64,000 nucleotides of DNA from JAMXLO01 sp963791495. Lineage in GTDB: Bacteria > Pseudomonadota > Alphaproteobacteria > Acetobacterales > Acetobacteraceae. The notes under the pieces are model-generated. The model saw only the letters and a list, made by a program, of their open reading frames with translations, searched no databases and had not been told where the DNA came from. The position numbers and the translations under genes are program-made. The DNA lies in contig CAWBST010000021.1 of the NCBI GenBank assembly GCA_963791495.1, forward strand, positions 310,001-374,000. Reading direction: 5' to 3'. This document shows positions 52,465 to 62,236 of the stretch, piece after piece; the first letter of the stretch is position 1; each line of letters begins with the position of its first letter.

Positions 52465-53286
52465 CTAGGCAGACGCGGCGTCGGCATCCAGCGTGCGGCG
52501 CAACAGCTGCAGATCCTCCCAGGCGCCGCGGCGGTTCTTGGGATCGCGCACCAGCTCGGGCGCGCTGAAGGTGGGCAGCGCCGGCAGCACCAGCCCCGTT
52601 CCGGGGATGGCGGCGTCCATCCACGCACCGCGTGGACGCCGGCGCGAGGCCGCCTGCGGGAGCAGCGAGCGCGCCGCCAGCAGCCCCATCAGCAACAGCC
52701 GCCGCGGCGCAGCAAGGACGATGAGGCGCTGCAGAAAAGGCAGGCAGATGGCGAGCTCCGCCTGGCTGGGTGGCCTATCGCCCGGCGGCCGCCAGGGGAT
52801 CAGCGGCGTCATCATGAGCTGGTCACGCCGGAGGTCGATCGCGGCGAGCATCCGGTCGAGATACTCGCCCGCCGGTCCGGCGAACGCCCTGCCGGAGCGG
52901 TCATCGTCCGCGGCTGGAGGCTCGCCGATCAGCAGCAGAGTTGCGGACGGATCGCCCTCGGCAAACACCAGGTTGCTGGCCGTATCCCGCAGTGCGCATC
53001 CATCGAAGCCGGCAATGGCGGCCCGGAGCTCTTCGAGAGTTGTCGCCGCTGCGGCGGACTGCGCGGCGCGTTCGGCAGGGGGCGTGCGGACTGGCACCAC
53101 CCCCTCCCCCCGCCCCCCTCCGACAAGGGGAGGGGGAGAAGGAAGCCTGTCCTCCCCCTCCCCTTGCGGGAGGGGGGCGGGGGGAGGGGGCGCCACCAAA
53201 ACCCGCAGCCGGTCAACCGGCGCATCCTCCAGCGCCTCGTCCGCACCCCACTCCATCTGCAGCCGCAGCGCCGCGAGATCGTCCAT
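52465..53286 (-). CDS. uracil-DNA glycosylase family protein with palindrome-encoded linker
   Basis: 273 residues. Family 4/5-type core: LLLIGEPPAADDDRSGRAFA followed by GPAGEYLDRML, then LIPWRPPGDRPPSQAELAIC and LLLMGLLAARSLL. Only two cysteines remain in the region (GCALRDTASN and AICLPF). The usual KCRPP cysteine is Trp (PWRPP), so a complete 4Fe-4S site is unlikely; this variation is common in alphaproteobacterial relatives. Residues 33-62 are encoded by a 90-bp palindromic insert. Removes uracil from DNA if active. Second gene of the aminotransferase-udg-moaB run. Confidence 0.8.
   Translation of the reverse strand: MDDLAALRLQMEWGADEALEDAPVDRLRVLVAPPPPAPLPQGEGEDRLPSPPPLVGGGRGEGVVPVRTPPAERAAQSAAAATTLEELRAAIAGFDGCALRDTASNLVFAEGDPSATLLLIGEPPAADDDRSGRAFAGPAGEYLDRMLAAIDLRRDQLMMTPLIPWRPPGDRPPSQAELAICLPFLQRLIVLAAPRRLLLMGLLAARSLLPQAASRRRPRGAWMDAAIPGTGLVLPALPTFSAPELVRDPKNRRGAWEDLQLLRRTLDADAASA
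53101..53190. repeat. 90-bp G/C palindrome inside the glycosylase gene
   Basis: Two arms of about 38 bases, the left containing CCCCGCCCCCCTCC-ACAAGG and the right its near-exact complement, flank GAAGGAAGCCTGTCC. The insert is exactly 30 codons (residues 33-62, rich in P, G and E) between the N-terminal helix and the core domain. It belongs to the alphaproteobacterial repeats that encode PLPQGEGE-like peptides. Confidence 0.82.
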
Positions 53287-53295
53287 CCGCTGCCG

Positions 53296-54225
53296 CTACT
53301 CCGCCGCCTCAGCCGGCGCGTAGTCGATCGGCTCGCAGCACCAGCCCTCGCGCCTGAACCGCCAGTACGCATCATGTAGCCGCTCCGTCACCGGCCCCGG
53401 CCGATCGTTCCCCAGGATCCGCTCATCCAGCCGCGTCACCCCCATCACCCCGCCCGCGGTCGACGAGATGAACACCTCATCGGCATTGCGCAGCTCCGCC
53501 AGCGGCACCGTGCGCACCTCGCAGCGCAGTCCCAGCTTCTCGCACAACTGGATCACCGAGAGCCGCGTGATCCCCTCCAGCACGCCGCGATCCGGCGTCG
53601 CCACCACGCCATCGGTGACCGCGAACACGTTGAACCCCGGCCCCTCGGTCACGTTACCGTCGAGATCGAGCAGCACCGGATTGTCCGCCCCCTTGTCCTG
53701 CGCCTCGAACAGAGCCCGCGTCATGTCGGCCCAATGAAAATTCTTCGCCCGCGGATTGACGCACACCTCCGGAATGCGCGGCGTGGATGCGACGATGAGA
53801 TGCGCCCCGCGCTCGATCACCTCGCGCGGCATCAGCCACACATAGGGCACCGCATACGCCAGCAGATAATTCCGCGCATTCGACGGATGCCGCCGCACGT
53901 TCGGCGGCGCGGCGCCGCGCAGGCAGTCCATCGCGACATACGCCTCCCGCAGCCCGGTGCGCCGCACCAGTTCATGCAGGATGCCGCGAATGTCGTCATC
54001 GCTCTCGCGCGGCGCGAGGCGCATCCAGTCCATCGACGCACGGAACCGCCGGAGGTGGTCGTCCAGCTTGAACAACGCGCCGTCCCACACGCTGACCACG
54101 TCATACGTCACATCCGACCGGCGATAGCCCCAGTCGGTGACCGGGATCATCGCCTCGGCGACCGGCATGAAGCGGCCGTCGATATAGGCTGCGCCGGCGG
54201 GCCATATTGCGGCGGTTGCGGACAT
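53296..54225 (-). CDS. class IV aminotransferase (branched-chain/D-amino-acid type)
   Basis: 309 residues. Lys161 in PRAKNFHWADMTRAL is the PLP-binding residue. Glu194 in LDLDGNVTEGPGFNVFAV and the phosphate-binding SSTAGGVMGVTRLD are present. The early DWGYRRSDVTYDVVSVWDG is the typical class IV opening. Could be a branched-chain, D-amino acid or R-amine transaminase; the sequence alone does not decide. GGAAGGAGCTG precedes the ATG. First gene of the run leading into the glycosylase and moaB. Confidence 0.87.
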   Translation of the reverse strand: MSATAAIWPAGAAYIDGRFMPVAEAMIPVTDWGYRRSDVTYDVVSVWDGALFKLDDHLRRFRASMDWMRLAPRESDDDIRGILHELVRRTGLREAYVAMDCLRGAAPPNVRRHPSNARNYLLAYAVPYVWLMPREVIERGAHLIVASTPRIPEVCVNPRAKNFHWADMTRALFEAQDKGADNPVLLDLDGNVTEGPGFNVFAVTDGVVATPDRGVLEGITRLSVIQLCEKLGLRCEVRTVPLAELRNADEVFISSTAGGVMGVTRLDERILGNDRPGPVTERLHDAYWRFRREGWCCEPIDYAPAEAAE

Positions 54226-54340
54226 GCGGTCAGCTCCTTCCTTCGATCACCGCGGAATGGAGACACGCACGAAGGCATTCGCCAAGGGGCATGTCGTCGT
54301 GGTTGGCCCGGACGACGGCTCACCCTGACCCGCGCCGCCT

Positions 54341-54385
54341 GTCATTGCGACCCAAGCGAACGAGGGTGGAAGCAATCCAGATCTC
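54341..54385. repeat. dispersed repeat of the GTCATTGCGA...GCAATCCAG type
   Basis: GTCATTGCGACCCAAGCGAA followed shortly by GAAGCAATCCAGA resembles the intergenic repeat unit common in many alphaproteobacterial genomes. It lies in the 300-base gap before the cyclase remnant, where no gene is seen. Confidence 0.45.
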
Positions 54386-54524
54386 GGCGAGGCTCGCCTC
54401 GCTGGGCATCCAGGTGCTGCAGCCGGGCTCGCATATCCGCCGCCGCGCAGTAACAGCCGCTCGTCCTGCCCGGACACGCGCGGCCAATCGTGGCGTCGAC
54501 TTCACGATCACGCCGACATTGAGC

Positions 54525-56140
54525 TGCGCCGCCAGGCGCTTCTTCCGGCCGTGCGCGCTAATCCAATCGATCTGGCAATTGCCGAGCACGGCGGCAAGAT
54601 TGTTCAAACAGATGGCGATTCTCTGCTAATCGTATTTGACAGTATCGATGGAGCGGTGCGCCGTGAAGGTGCAGCAGCAGGTGCCTAATCTCGACGGCGA
54701 CTAGCCTCCTGATAGAGCCATTCGCTTCCGCGTCGGGATCAACATTGGCGACGCGATTGCCGATGGCACTGACTTGCATGGGGATAACTGTAAACGTGAG
54801 GGCGAGGCTCCAGGCAAAGTGCTCGCCAGGAGGGATCTGTGTCTCGCGATCAGTTCGCGATCACATACACGGGCAGCTCGATCTAGCACTTGAGGAACTC
54901 GGCCTGCTGGAGCTAAAGAACATCACCCATCCGGTTGAAGCGTTCGTGATGCAACTCGGTGTTGCTGCAATAGCAAACTCCGGGGAGCATTCTCTTGTGC
55001 ATGGTAAGGGGGAGACGCTGCCCCTGCCGGACAAGCCCTCGGTTGCTGTGCTGGCGTTCGCCAACCTGAGCGACGATCTTCAGCAGGAATACTTCGCCGA
55101 TAGTGCAGTGGAAGACATCATCACCGCCCTCTCGCGCATCTGCTAGCTGTTCGTCATCACTCGGAATTTCCAGCTTCGCCTACAGGGGCAAATCCCCCAA
55201 CATTCGCGCCGTCGGCCGTGAGCTCAGCGTGCGCTAGGTGCTGGAGGGCAGCATCCGCAAATCCACCAACCGCCCTGCCAATTGATCGAGGCGGCGACTG
55301 GCGGCCATGTCTGGGCGGACCGCTTCGATGGAGAGATGGAAGACACCTTCGAGCTGGCAGGACTGCATCATGGAAACCGTGGTCGGCGCCATCGAGCCGA
55401 GCCTGAAGCGCGCAGAGATCGCCCGGGCCACCGCCAAGCCGGCCGAGCGGCTCGACGCCTGCGACCTCTGTTTGCGCGCATGGCCGTGTTACAACGCAAG
55501 CGGGTGCGAGGCCTCGGATCGCGCGATTGCTCTGCTCCGACGCGCGCTGGAGAAAGATCCGACATATATGCGCGCGAAGGTTTTCTTGGCGAGCGCTTAT
55601 GCCATGCGCGAAGCACAAGACTTCGTTTCGCGTGGCGACCGGGAGATGGGAATAGCACTGGCGCGCGAAATCCTTGAAATGGATACTAACGATCCGGAAG
55701 CGCTGTGTCGTGCCGGGTTCACAATCTCACAACTGTCGGGTGATTTCCTGCCGCCTTCACGGCACTCAATCGGGCACTGCTTTTGCACCCCAGTTCTGTT
55801 CTGGCACTGAATCGGCCGGCGTGGGTGCATTGTCACGCCAACGATCCTGAACCTGCCGTCCCGCTTTGGGAGCGCGCGATACGATTGAGTCCGTTGGATC
55901 CCTCGATCGGGGTGATACTTGCCGGGCCTCGGAACCGCACACCTCATGGCGCACCGGAACGCCGAGGCGCTCCCATTCCCGCAACGCGCCGTGCAGGAAG
56001 CGCCGAAATTCCTGCCCACGCATCGAATGCTGGTCCACGCCTTGACCCGTCTCGGCCTGCTAGAGGAACTGATCGCTTCTCGCTGGCGCTCATGGAAGAA
56101 CGACGGAAGGCAGAGCTGGCCACAGGCCTTCCCGAGTGAC
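54525..56140 (+). pseudogene. class III adenylate cyclase with TPR tail, heavily degraded
   Basis: Pieces in order: AIAEHGGKIVQTDGDSLLIV, FRVGINIGDAIADGTDLHGD, GGICVSRSVRDHIHGQLDLA, PDKPSVAVLAFANLSDDLQQ with EYFADSAVEDIITALSRI, ATGGHVWADRFDGEMEDTFE, then TPR-like RALEKDPTYMRAKVFLASAY and HRNAEALPFPQRAVQEAPKF. This is the common cyclase-TolB-like-TPR architecture. The first third of the cyclase domain is missing, and there are several stops (for example TAG after SRIC) and at least four frame changes. Confidence 0.82.
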
Positions 56141-56423
56141 CACCCGCCGCCTCACCTCGCCGAATCGTACGTATGATACCGCCCGTTATCATACGCAAGG
56201 CATTGGTCCTGACGATTCAGGGGAATCGCATTTGACATTTCCCGCTGAGCCGGGAGATTGCGGCGCGGCCAGAGGCAAGGTCGTGGCTTCGCCCGTGAGC
56301 TGGCCAGCGCCGGGGGTCGGCAACGCAGCAAGCGAACTCGCGACGCATTGTCGCGGTGGCCGGGGCAACAGCTCTGCCTCGCGCAATGTACTCGGCGGCA
56401 TAGGGTGTTGTACGAGAGCCTCG
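56141..56423. other. no gene recognised
   Basis: Intergenic, between the cyclase remnant and mlaC. No protein-like ORF. Confidence 0.35.
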
Positions 56424-57041
56424 TTATCCCGCCTGGGCTACCTGCTGGCGCATCGCGTTGATCAGCGCCTCAATATTATTGTTGTTGCGGCTCAAATAGG
56501 ATGCGTAGTCCTGGCGCTGTGTCAAGCGCAGCGACGTGCCCTCAGCTACGACATCGATGATCTTTGGGTCACTGGTAGGTTTGCTAATGATCCAGTCCAC
56601 ATTCGTCGGCGGGTTGTTTGGCCGTTCGACGACAGTGGCCACAACTACATTTTCGTCGCGCTGCTGTGCCCGGCCCATGGTGAAGCGGACACCACGGTAC
56701 TCGCCTAGCTTGGCGGTGATGTTGTTGACCAGCACTTGATGGAACAGTTCGGTATAGCGCTGCTGCTGCTCTGCCGACGCATTTCGCCAGAATCGCCCAA
56801 GGCAGAAACGTGCCACGCCATCGACGTCCACGGCATTGTCGATGATCTGGGTCAGCCTCCCACGCTTCTCCCGGTCATCCTCTGGTCCGTTCACGACGCC
56901 CACGAGCTTGTCGCCGATGATCTTGACGAACGCACTGGCGCCGCCCGCCACCCCTTGGGCGAGTACTGGGCGGACCAGCCGATCGGCGGCTGCAAGCAGC
57001 GAGGCTGCGGTCAAAAACAGGAGTGCGCGGCGGTTCAGCAT
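56424..57041 (-). CDS. mlaC: MlaC phospholipid transport protein
   Basis: 205 residues with a signal peptide (MLNRRALLFLTAASLLAAAD). Conserved VDVDGVARFCLGRFWRNASA, FHQVLVNNITAKLGEYRGVR and VVERPNNPPTNVDWIIS. Carries phospholipids across the periplasm as part of outer-membrane lipid asymmetry maintenance. It lies 18 bases after mlaA, so the two are transcribed together. More likely the true MlaC partner than the orphan copy at 718-1320. Confidence 0.92.
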   Translation of the reverse strand: MLNRRALLFLTAASLLAAADRLVRPVLAQGVAGGASAFVKIIGDKLVGVVNGPEDDREKRGRLTQIIDNAVDVDGVARFCLGRFWRNASAEQQQRYTELFHQVLVNNITAKLGEYRGVRFTMGRAQQRDENVVVATVVERPNNPPTNVDWIISKPTSDPKIIDVVAEGTSLRLTQRQDYASYLSRNNNNIEALINAMRQQVAQAG

Positions 57042-57059
57042 GTCGTGCTATGGCCTCGG

Positions 57060-57884
57060 TCAGTAGTTCGGCGACACAGACGGCGAGTAGATCACTGTAC
57101 TCGGTGTGCTCGATTCAGGGAACCACACTGGGACCGTCGCCCTTTTGTCGTTCAGAACGTCCTCGATCTGTGCTTGGCGGTGCTGTCGGTACAGGCTGCG
57201 GAAGGTGGCATAGGGATCCAGGGCGGTCTTCTTGACGCTGTCTATGTCATCGAGGTGACGCTCTCGCTGATCGAGCCCGTTCATCGCGAAGCGTGACCAG
57301 TCCAGCGCGCGGACGGCCGCCCCCTGCCCGACCCAGGTGAACGGGTCCATCGCCGCGTTGACGCCTAACCCGATCGCATCACGTGGGTCGGATGGCCCAA
57401 ACACAGGCAGGAAAAGGAATGGCCCACCCGGAAGCCCCCACAGGGCCAATGTCATGCCGAAGTCGGCGTCGTGATCCTGGTATCCCCAGTTGTTGGCCAC
57501 GTCGAAGATGCCCAGCACGCCCACCGTGGTATTTATTAGGAAGCGCATGGTGGTGTCACCGGCACGGCGGGGTTTTCCTTCCAGCATGTCATTGCTCAAT
57601 TGCACTGGCGTGCCGAGATTGGACAGCACATTGTGTATACCCCCGCGGACCGGCCCTGGAACCAGGAACCGATACGCCTTGGCTGCGGGACGCATTATCG
57701 CTGTGTCCAGGCCGTTGTTGAAAGCATAAATGGCGCGGTTGGTCGGCTCAATCGGATCATTAGTTTCATTGAAGTCCGTAATGGCTTCCTGGTCGTCCGC
57801 GGGGGGAGGGGTAGCGCAGCCACCCAGGCTGCCAAGCAGTGCGACGGCAATCACCAGGAGGTGACGACGGATGACGACGCGCAT
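57060..57884 (-). CDS. mlaA: MlaA (VacJ) outer-membrane lipoprotein
   Basis: 274 residues. Lipobox LGGC with Cys23 as the acylated residue. Family blocks NDPIEPTNRAIYAFNNGLDT, GGIHNVLSNLGTPVQLSNDM, TTVGVLGIFDVANNWGY and GLPGGPFLFLPVFGPSDPRD. Extracts mislocalised phospholipids from the outer leaflet and hands them to MlaC. GAGGAA precedes the ATG. The inner-membrane MlaFEDB genes are not in the window. Divergent from metF. Confidence 0.94.
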   Translation of the reverse strand: MRVVIRRHLLVIAVALLGSLGGCATPPPADDQEAITDFNETNDPIEPTNRAIYAFNNGLDTAIMRPAAKAYRFLVPGPVRGGIHNVLSNLGTPVQLSNDMLEGKPRRAGDTTMRFLINTTVGVLGIFDVANNWGYQDHDADFGMTLALWGLPGGPFLFLPVFGPSDPRDAIGLGVNAAMDPFTWVGQGAAVRALDWSRFAMNGLDQRERHLDDIDSVKKTALDPYATFRSLYRQHRQAQIEDVLNDKRATVPVWFPESSTPSTVIYSPSVSPNY

Positions 57885-58059
57885 CGGGTTCCTCGGACCA
57901 AGCTAAGAGGTAGTCAGGAGGCAGATTACCCCTTAAGCCCGTTGGATGACAGCGGGCGGACGCAAGTGTTTTACCGGAGACTGGTCCTGCTACTGCGCAA
58001 TCTGGGCATCTCGCGCGATAGGCCCTTGCGCTGGCGCGAGAAGATGGGGAAGAGACGCC

Positions 58060-59026
58060 ATGGACGGTCTTCCGAATGACTCGACGGCCACTGAGGCCAC
58101 TACACCCCGGACGCTGGAGCGCTGGCTGACGGGAGCGCGGTTTGCCGCGCTGCCAGCGCGAAGCGCCACCCACCCCCCTCCGCTGTTATCGTTTGAGTTC
58201 TTCCCACCCAAGACCGAGGCGCTTGAGCAACAACTATGGACCTGCATTGAGCGGCTGGAGCCGTTGCGACCGAGGTTTGTATCGGTCACCTACGGAGCCG
58301 GCGGCAGTACGAGGCAACGCACCCACGCCACTGTGGCGAGAATCGTGCGGGAGACAGGCTTGTTGCCAGCTGCCCACCTCACTTGTGTGGGCGCGACCCG
58401 GGAGGAAGTGGACAAGGTGGCGCGGCAGTACCTGGGAAGCGGGGGTTCGCCACATCGTCGCCCTACGGGGCGACGCGCCTGCGGGCGAGAACTACCAACC
58501 GCATCCGAGCGGTTATTCGTTTGCGGTTGACTTGGTTGCTGGGCTGAAGCGCGTTGCGCCATTCGAGATCTCGGTCGCGGCCTATCCGGAGATTCACCCA
58601 CAAGCATCTTCGCGCATGACCGATCTCGACAATCTGAAGCGCAAACTGGATGCCGGCGCCAATCGGGCGATTACCAATTTCTTTTTTGACACTACCGTAT
58701 ATTTGCGGTTCCTGGATCTCTGCTTGGCCGCGGGCATCGCTGCGCCGGTGGTGCCCGGCATTATGCCAGTGACGAACGTTGCTGGACTGCGGCGGATGTC
58801 AGCGCTGTCGGGGGCGAGTGTGCCGGAATGGCTAGGACATATGTTCGACGGGCTAGATGACGACCTGGAGACCCGCCGAATAGTGGCGGCCGTGGTGGCC
58901 GCCGAGCAGGTGCGGCTGCTCCAGGCCAACGGAGTAGATGAGTTCCACTTCTATACGCTCAATCGCCCGGAACTCACTTACGCGATCGCGCACATCCTGG
59001 GGGTAAGGCCCCGAAAAGCGGAGTAG
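58060..59026 (+). CDS. metF: methylenetetrahydrofolate reductase, one-base frameshift
   Basis: The first frame runs from MDGLPNDSTATEATTPRTLE through LSFEFFPPKTEALEQQLWTC and FVSVTYGAGGSTRQRTHATV to QYLGSG. One extra base near 58437 (GGGAAGCGGGGG) shifts it. The rest continues VRHIVALRGDAPAGENYQPH, NFFFDTTVYLRFLDLC and GVDEFHFYTLNRPELTYAIA. Removing the base gives a full-length flavoprotein that makes 5-methyl-THF for methionine synthesis. GGGGAAGAGAC precedes the ATG. Because metF is normally needed, an assembly error is the first suspicion. Confidence 0.88.
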
Positions 59027-59121
59027 TCGCAAGCCACGGCAGGTGGTGGCGCGGAAACGCTAGGCATCAACCGCTTGGAAGCATTGGCCCGAACCGATGC
59101 CACCCCTTACATGCTAGTTGT

Positions 59122-61297
59122 ATGATCGATTACGTCGCACGCCTCAATGCAGAACAGCGAGAAGCGGTCGAGACAGTGGACGGTCCACTCCTCGTTCGGG
59201 CTGGTGCGGGCATCGGCAAGACGCGCGTGCTCACCACCCGCTTCGCTCATATCCTGCTGACCGGGCGGGCCTACCCGAACCAGGTGCTTGCGGTTACCTT
59301 CACCAACAAGGCCGCCCGCGAGATGCGCGAGCGAGTAGGCGCGATCCTCGGCCGGCCGGTGGAAGGGCTGTGGCTGGGCACGTTCCACGCGCTCTGCGCT
59401 CGCATGCTACGCCGTCACGCGGAACAGGTCGGATTGATGTCGAATTTCACTATCCTTGACACTGACGACCAACTCCGCTTGCTGAAGCAAGTTATGGAGG
59501 CAGAGCGGCTCGACACCAAGCGCTGGGCGCCACCCGGGCTGATGGTGCAAATCCAACGCTGGAAGGATCGCGGTCTGACGCCGTCGCATATAACAGCAGC
59601 CGAAGATACTGACTTCGCTGCCGGCCGGGCCCGCGAGATGTACGCCGCCTACCAAGTGCGCCTACGGAACCTGAACACGGTGGATTTCGGCGACCTGCTG
59701 CTGCACATGACAGAGCTGATGCGCGATCGTGCGGACATCCTTGTGCAGTATCATCGCATGTTCCGCTACATCCTGGTCGATGAGTACCAGGACACCAACC
59801 TAGTGCAATATCTTTGGCTGCGCTTGCTGGCGCAGGCGCACAAGAACATCTGCTGTGTCGGTGACGACGACCAGTCGATCTATTCGTGGCGGGGCGCCGA
59901 GGTGGATAACATCCTACGGTTCGAGCACGACTTCCCTGGCGCCAAAATTGTTCGCCTGGAGTCGAACTACCGCTCGAGCGCGCCGATCCTCGCCGCAGCA
60001 TCGGCGCTGATCGCACATAATGCGGGAAGGCTGGGTAAGACGCCCCACCCCGGTCGGCAGGACGCATCAGGTGACCGCGTGACCGTTGCGGGGTTGTGGG
60101 ACTCCGATGAGGAGGCCCGCATGGTTGGAGGTCGCATCGAAGCGCTGCGCCGCCTCGGCGAGCCGTTGGCGGAGATGGCAATTCTGGTGCGTGCTGGCTT
60201 CCAGACCCGCGCCTTTGAGGAACGGCTGATCGCCCTCGGCGCCCCATATCGCGTGATCGGTGGGCAGCGGTTCTACGAGCGTCAGGAAATCCGCGACGCC
60301 ATCGCCTATATGCGCCTGACAGTACAGCCGGCAGACGATTTGGCGTTCGAGCGGATCGTCAACGTGCCGCGACGCGGCGTAGGTGAGGTGGCATTGCGGA
60401 CTATTCATGACGCCGCCCGATTGGATCGCGTGCCGTTGACGGAAGCGGCCGCGAAGCTCGTCGCGAGTGCCGCCCTGAAGGGCCGGGTGAAAGAGCAGCT
60501 GGATGAGCTACTGCGTGGCTTCGTCCGCTGGCGCGAGCTACTGGTGAGGGAGGGTCACGTGATAACCGTCGCCACCATGCTTGACGAGAGCGGTTACACA
60601 GACATGTGGCAACGGGACAAGTCGCCCGAGGCGCCTGGGAGGCTGGAAAATCTTAAGGAACTGGTTCGCGCGATGGCCGATTTCGAGACGCTGTCCGGCT
60701 TCCTGGACCACATATCGCTGGTCATGGAGAACGACAAAGTAGCCGAAGGCGACCGAGTCAGCCTTATGACCCTCCACGCCGCAAAGGGGCTTGAATTCGA
60801 TAAGGTGTTTCTGCCCGGCTGGGAAGAGGGGTTGTTTCCGAATCAGCGTGCCCTGCATGAAGGTGGAGTGAAGTCGCTGCAGGAGGAGCGGCGGCTAGCT
60901 TATGTCGGGCTAACCCGCGCGGCGGCGGGCGATTATCAGTCACGCTGCCAGCCGGCGGATATATGCCAGCTGGCAGAGCAGCATTCCGAGCCTATTCATC
61001 GAAGAATTGCCGGAGGCCGACATCGAGCAGACCCGTTCTGCGGCGCTTGCAAGGGTGCTGTCGGCGACGACATTCACCGGCCAGTTCCCGCTGATGGCGC
61101 GGCGAGCCCGCACTATCGAGGTGTGGGAGCAGCCGGAGCGCCGCTCACGAATCGATGCAACCTCTGTCGGCACTCGTGTATTTCACCAGAAGTACGGCTA
61201 CGGGACCGTCAAGGCGGCCGAACAAGACAGACTGGATGTCGCGTTCGATCGAGCACGCGCTTCGCGCCCGCCTTATCGGTTCATGGAGAAGGTGTGA
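59122..61297 (+). CDS. uvrD: UvrD/PcrA-type DNA helicase, one-base frameshift near 3' end
   Basis: Superfamily 1A helicase: Walker A AGAGIGKTR (residues 27-35; the usual Thr is Ile, which the motif tolerates), AVTFTNKAAREMRERV, Walker B ILVDEYQDTN, GDDDQSIYSWRGAE, LESNYRSS, and SLMTLHAAKGLEFDKVFLPG with EERRLAYVGLTRA. Just after GLTRA (about 60918) one base appears to be missing. The correct C-terminus, SLFIEELPEADIEQTRSAAL to DRLDVAFDRA and FMEKV, is in the next frame and ends at 61297. A separate 743-residue reading to 61353 is therefore wrong at its end. Unwinds DNA in repair and replication restart. Confidence 0.9.
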
Positions 61298-61315
61298 AGG
61301 CGGCCCGCGGCCCAA

Positions 61316-62206
61316 TTGGTGGCGACCTTGAAGCGGCAAGCCGAAGCTCTTGAGACCTTGTCGGTCGAAGTGCCCGAGGCCGCGCTTGAGGCTTACGAAT
61401 TGGCGCTGTCAAGCGTCTGCGCTTCCGTTGGCTTTTTCCGGGACCACGAAACGGGAGCCTGGCATGTGGAAGGTGTGAAGCCGGTCGGGGGCAACGAGTT
61501 GCCGTTGTCGGCTGCACTTGTTCTGGCAGCAGGCCTGACCGGGGTCGAGGTACCGGTACAGCGGGCTCCGACGCAGATCACGGGCTGGCTGGCGCGAACC
61601 CACGCATCGTTTCCTGAACAACTGGTCGGCCGCCGCTTCGCCGTACGCGGAACACATTTGCACAACGCTCCCTGGCCAGGCCGGATCACCCTCACCCTTG
61701 ATGCCGGCCTTGCCTTCGGATCTGGAGAACACGGTTCCACGCGCGGGTGTCTGCGTGCCTTGGAGCGAATTGTATGGCGTCGACCTCGGCGGATCCTGGA
61801 TTTAGGCACTGGTTCCGGGATTCTGGCTATGGCCGCGGCTCGCCTAGTGCACCGCCGCGTGATGGCCACCGACATCGAGCCATTCTCGGTGCGTGTCGCG
61901 CAACAAAACGTGACGCAGAACCGACTAGGACGGCTCGTCAAGGTTCGGTTGGCGGATGGTTGGCAATCATCGCCAGTCCGCGCCTGCGGCCCCTACGATC
62001 TGGTGCTCGCCAACGTCCTGGCACGCCCGCTATGCTTGATGGCGCGCCGTTTGGCATTGCATCTGGTGCCCGGTGGGACAGCCATTGTATCCGGCCTGCT
62101 GCGAACACACGTACGTGGTGTCCTCGCTGCTCACCGCCGACATGGCCTTCGATTGGAGACCGCTCTTTACGAGGACCCGTGGACGACGTTAGTCCTACGT
62201 CGGTAA
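61316..62206 (+). CDS. prmA: ribosomal protein L11 methyltransferase
   Basis: 296 residues. The SAM-binding motif ILDLGTGSGILAMAAARL is preceded by the PrmA-specific LDAGLAFGSGEHGSTRGCLR; YDLVLANVLARPLCLMA holds the N-x-x-x-x-P-L catalytic-type motif. Trimethylates L11. The start is a TTG at 61316 (or GTG at 61319), 18 bases after uvrD, so it is probably expressed with it. Intact. Confidence 0.92.
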   Translation: MVATLKRQAEALETLSVEVPEAALEAYELALSSVCASVGFFRDHETGAWHVEGVKPVGGNELPLSAALVLAAGLTGVEVPVQRAPTQITGWLARTHASFPEQLVGRRFAVRGTHLHNAPWPGRITLTLDAGLAFGSGEHGSTRGCLRALERIVWRRPRRILDLGTGSGILAMAAARLVHRRVMATDIEPFSVRVAQQNVTQNRLGRLVKVRLADGWQSSPVRACGPYDLVLANVLARPLCLMARRLALHLVPGGTAIVSGLLRTHVRGVLAAHRRHGLRLETALYEDPWTTLVLRR

Positions 62207-62236
62207 GTCAAGGGTACCGACAGGCTGCGCTGGGCC

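Noticed and set aside
57885..58059. SAM or other riboswitch upstream of metF
   Set aside because: The 175 bases between mlaA and metF show no recognisable riboswitch core that I could fold by eye.
61007..61353. Extended 743-residue UvrD ending at 61353
   Set aside because: After GLTRA that frame has no family similarity and would overlap prmA; the other frame holds the conserved helicase C-terminus ending at 61297.
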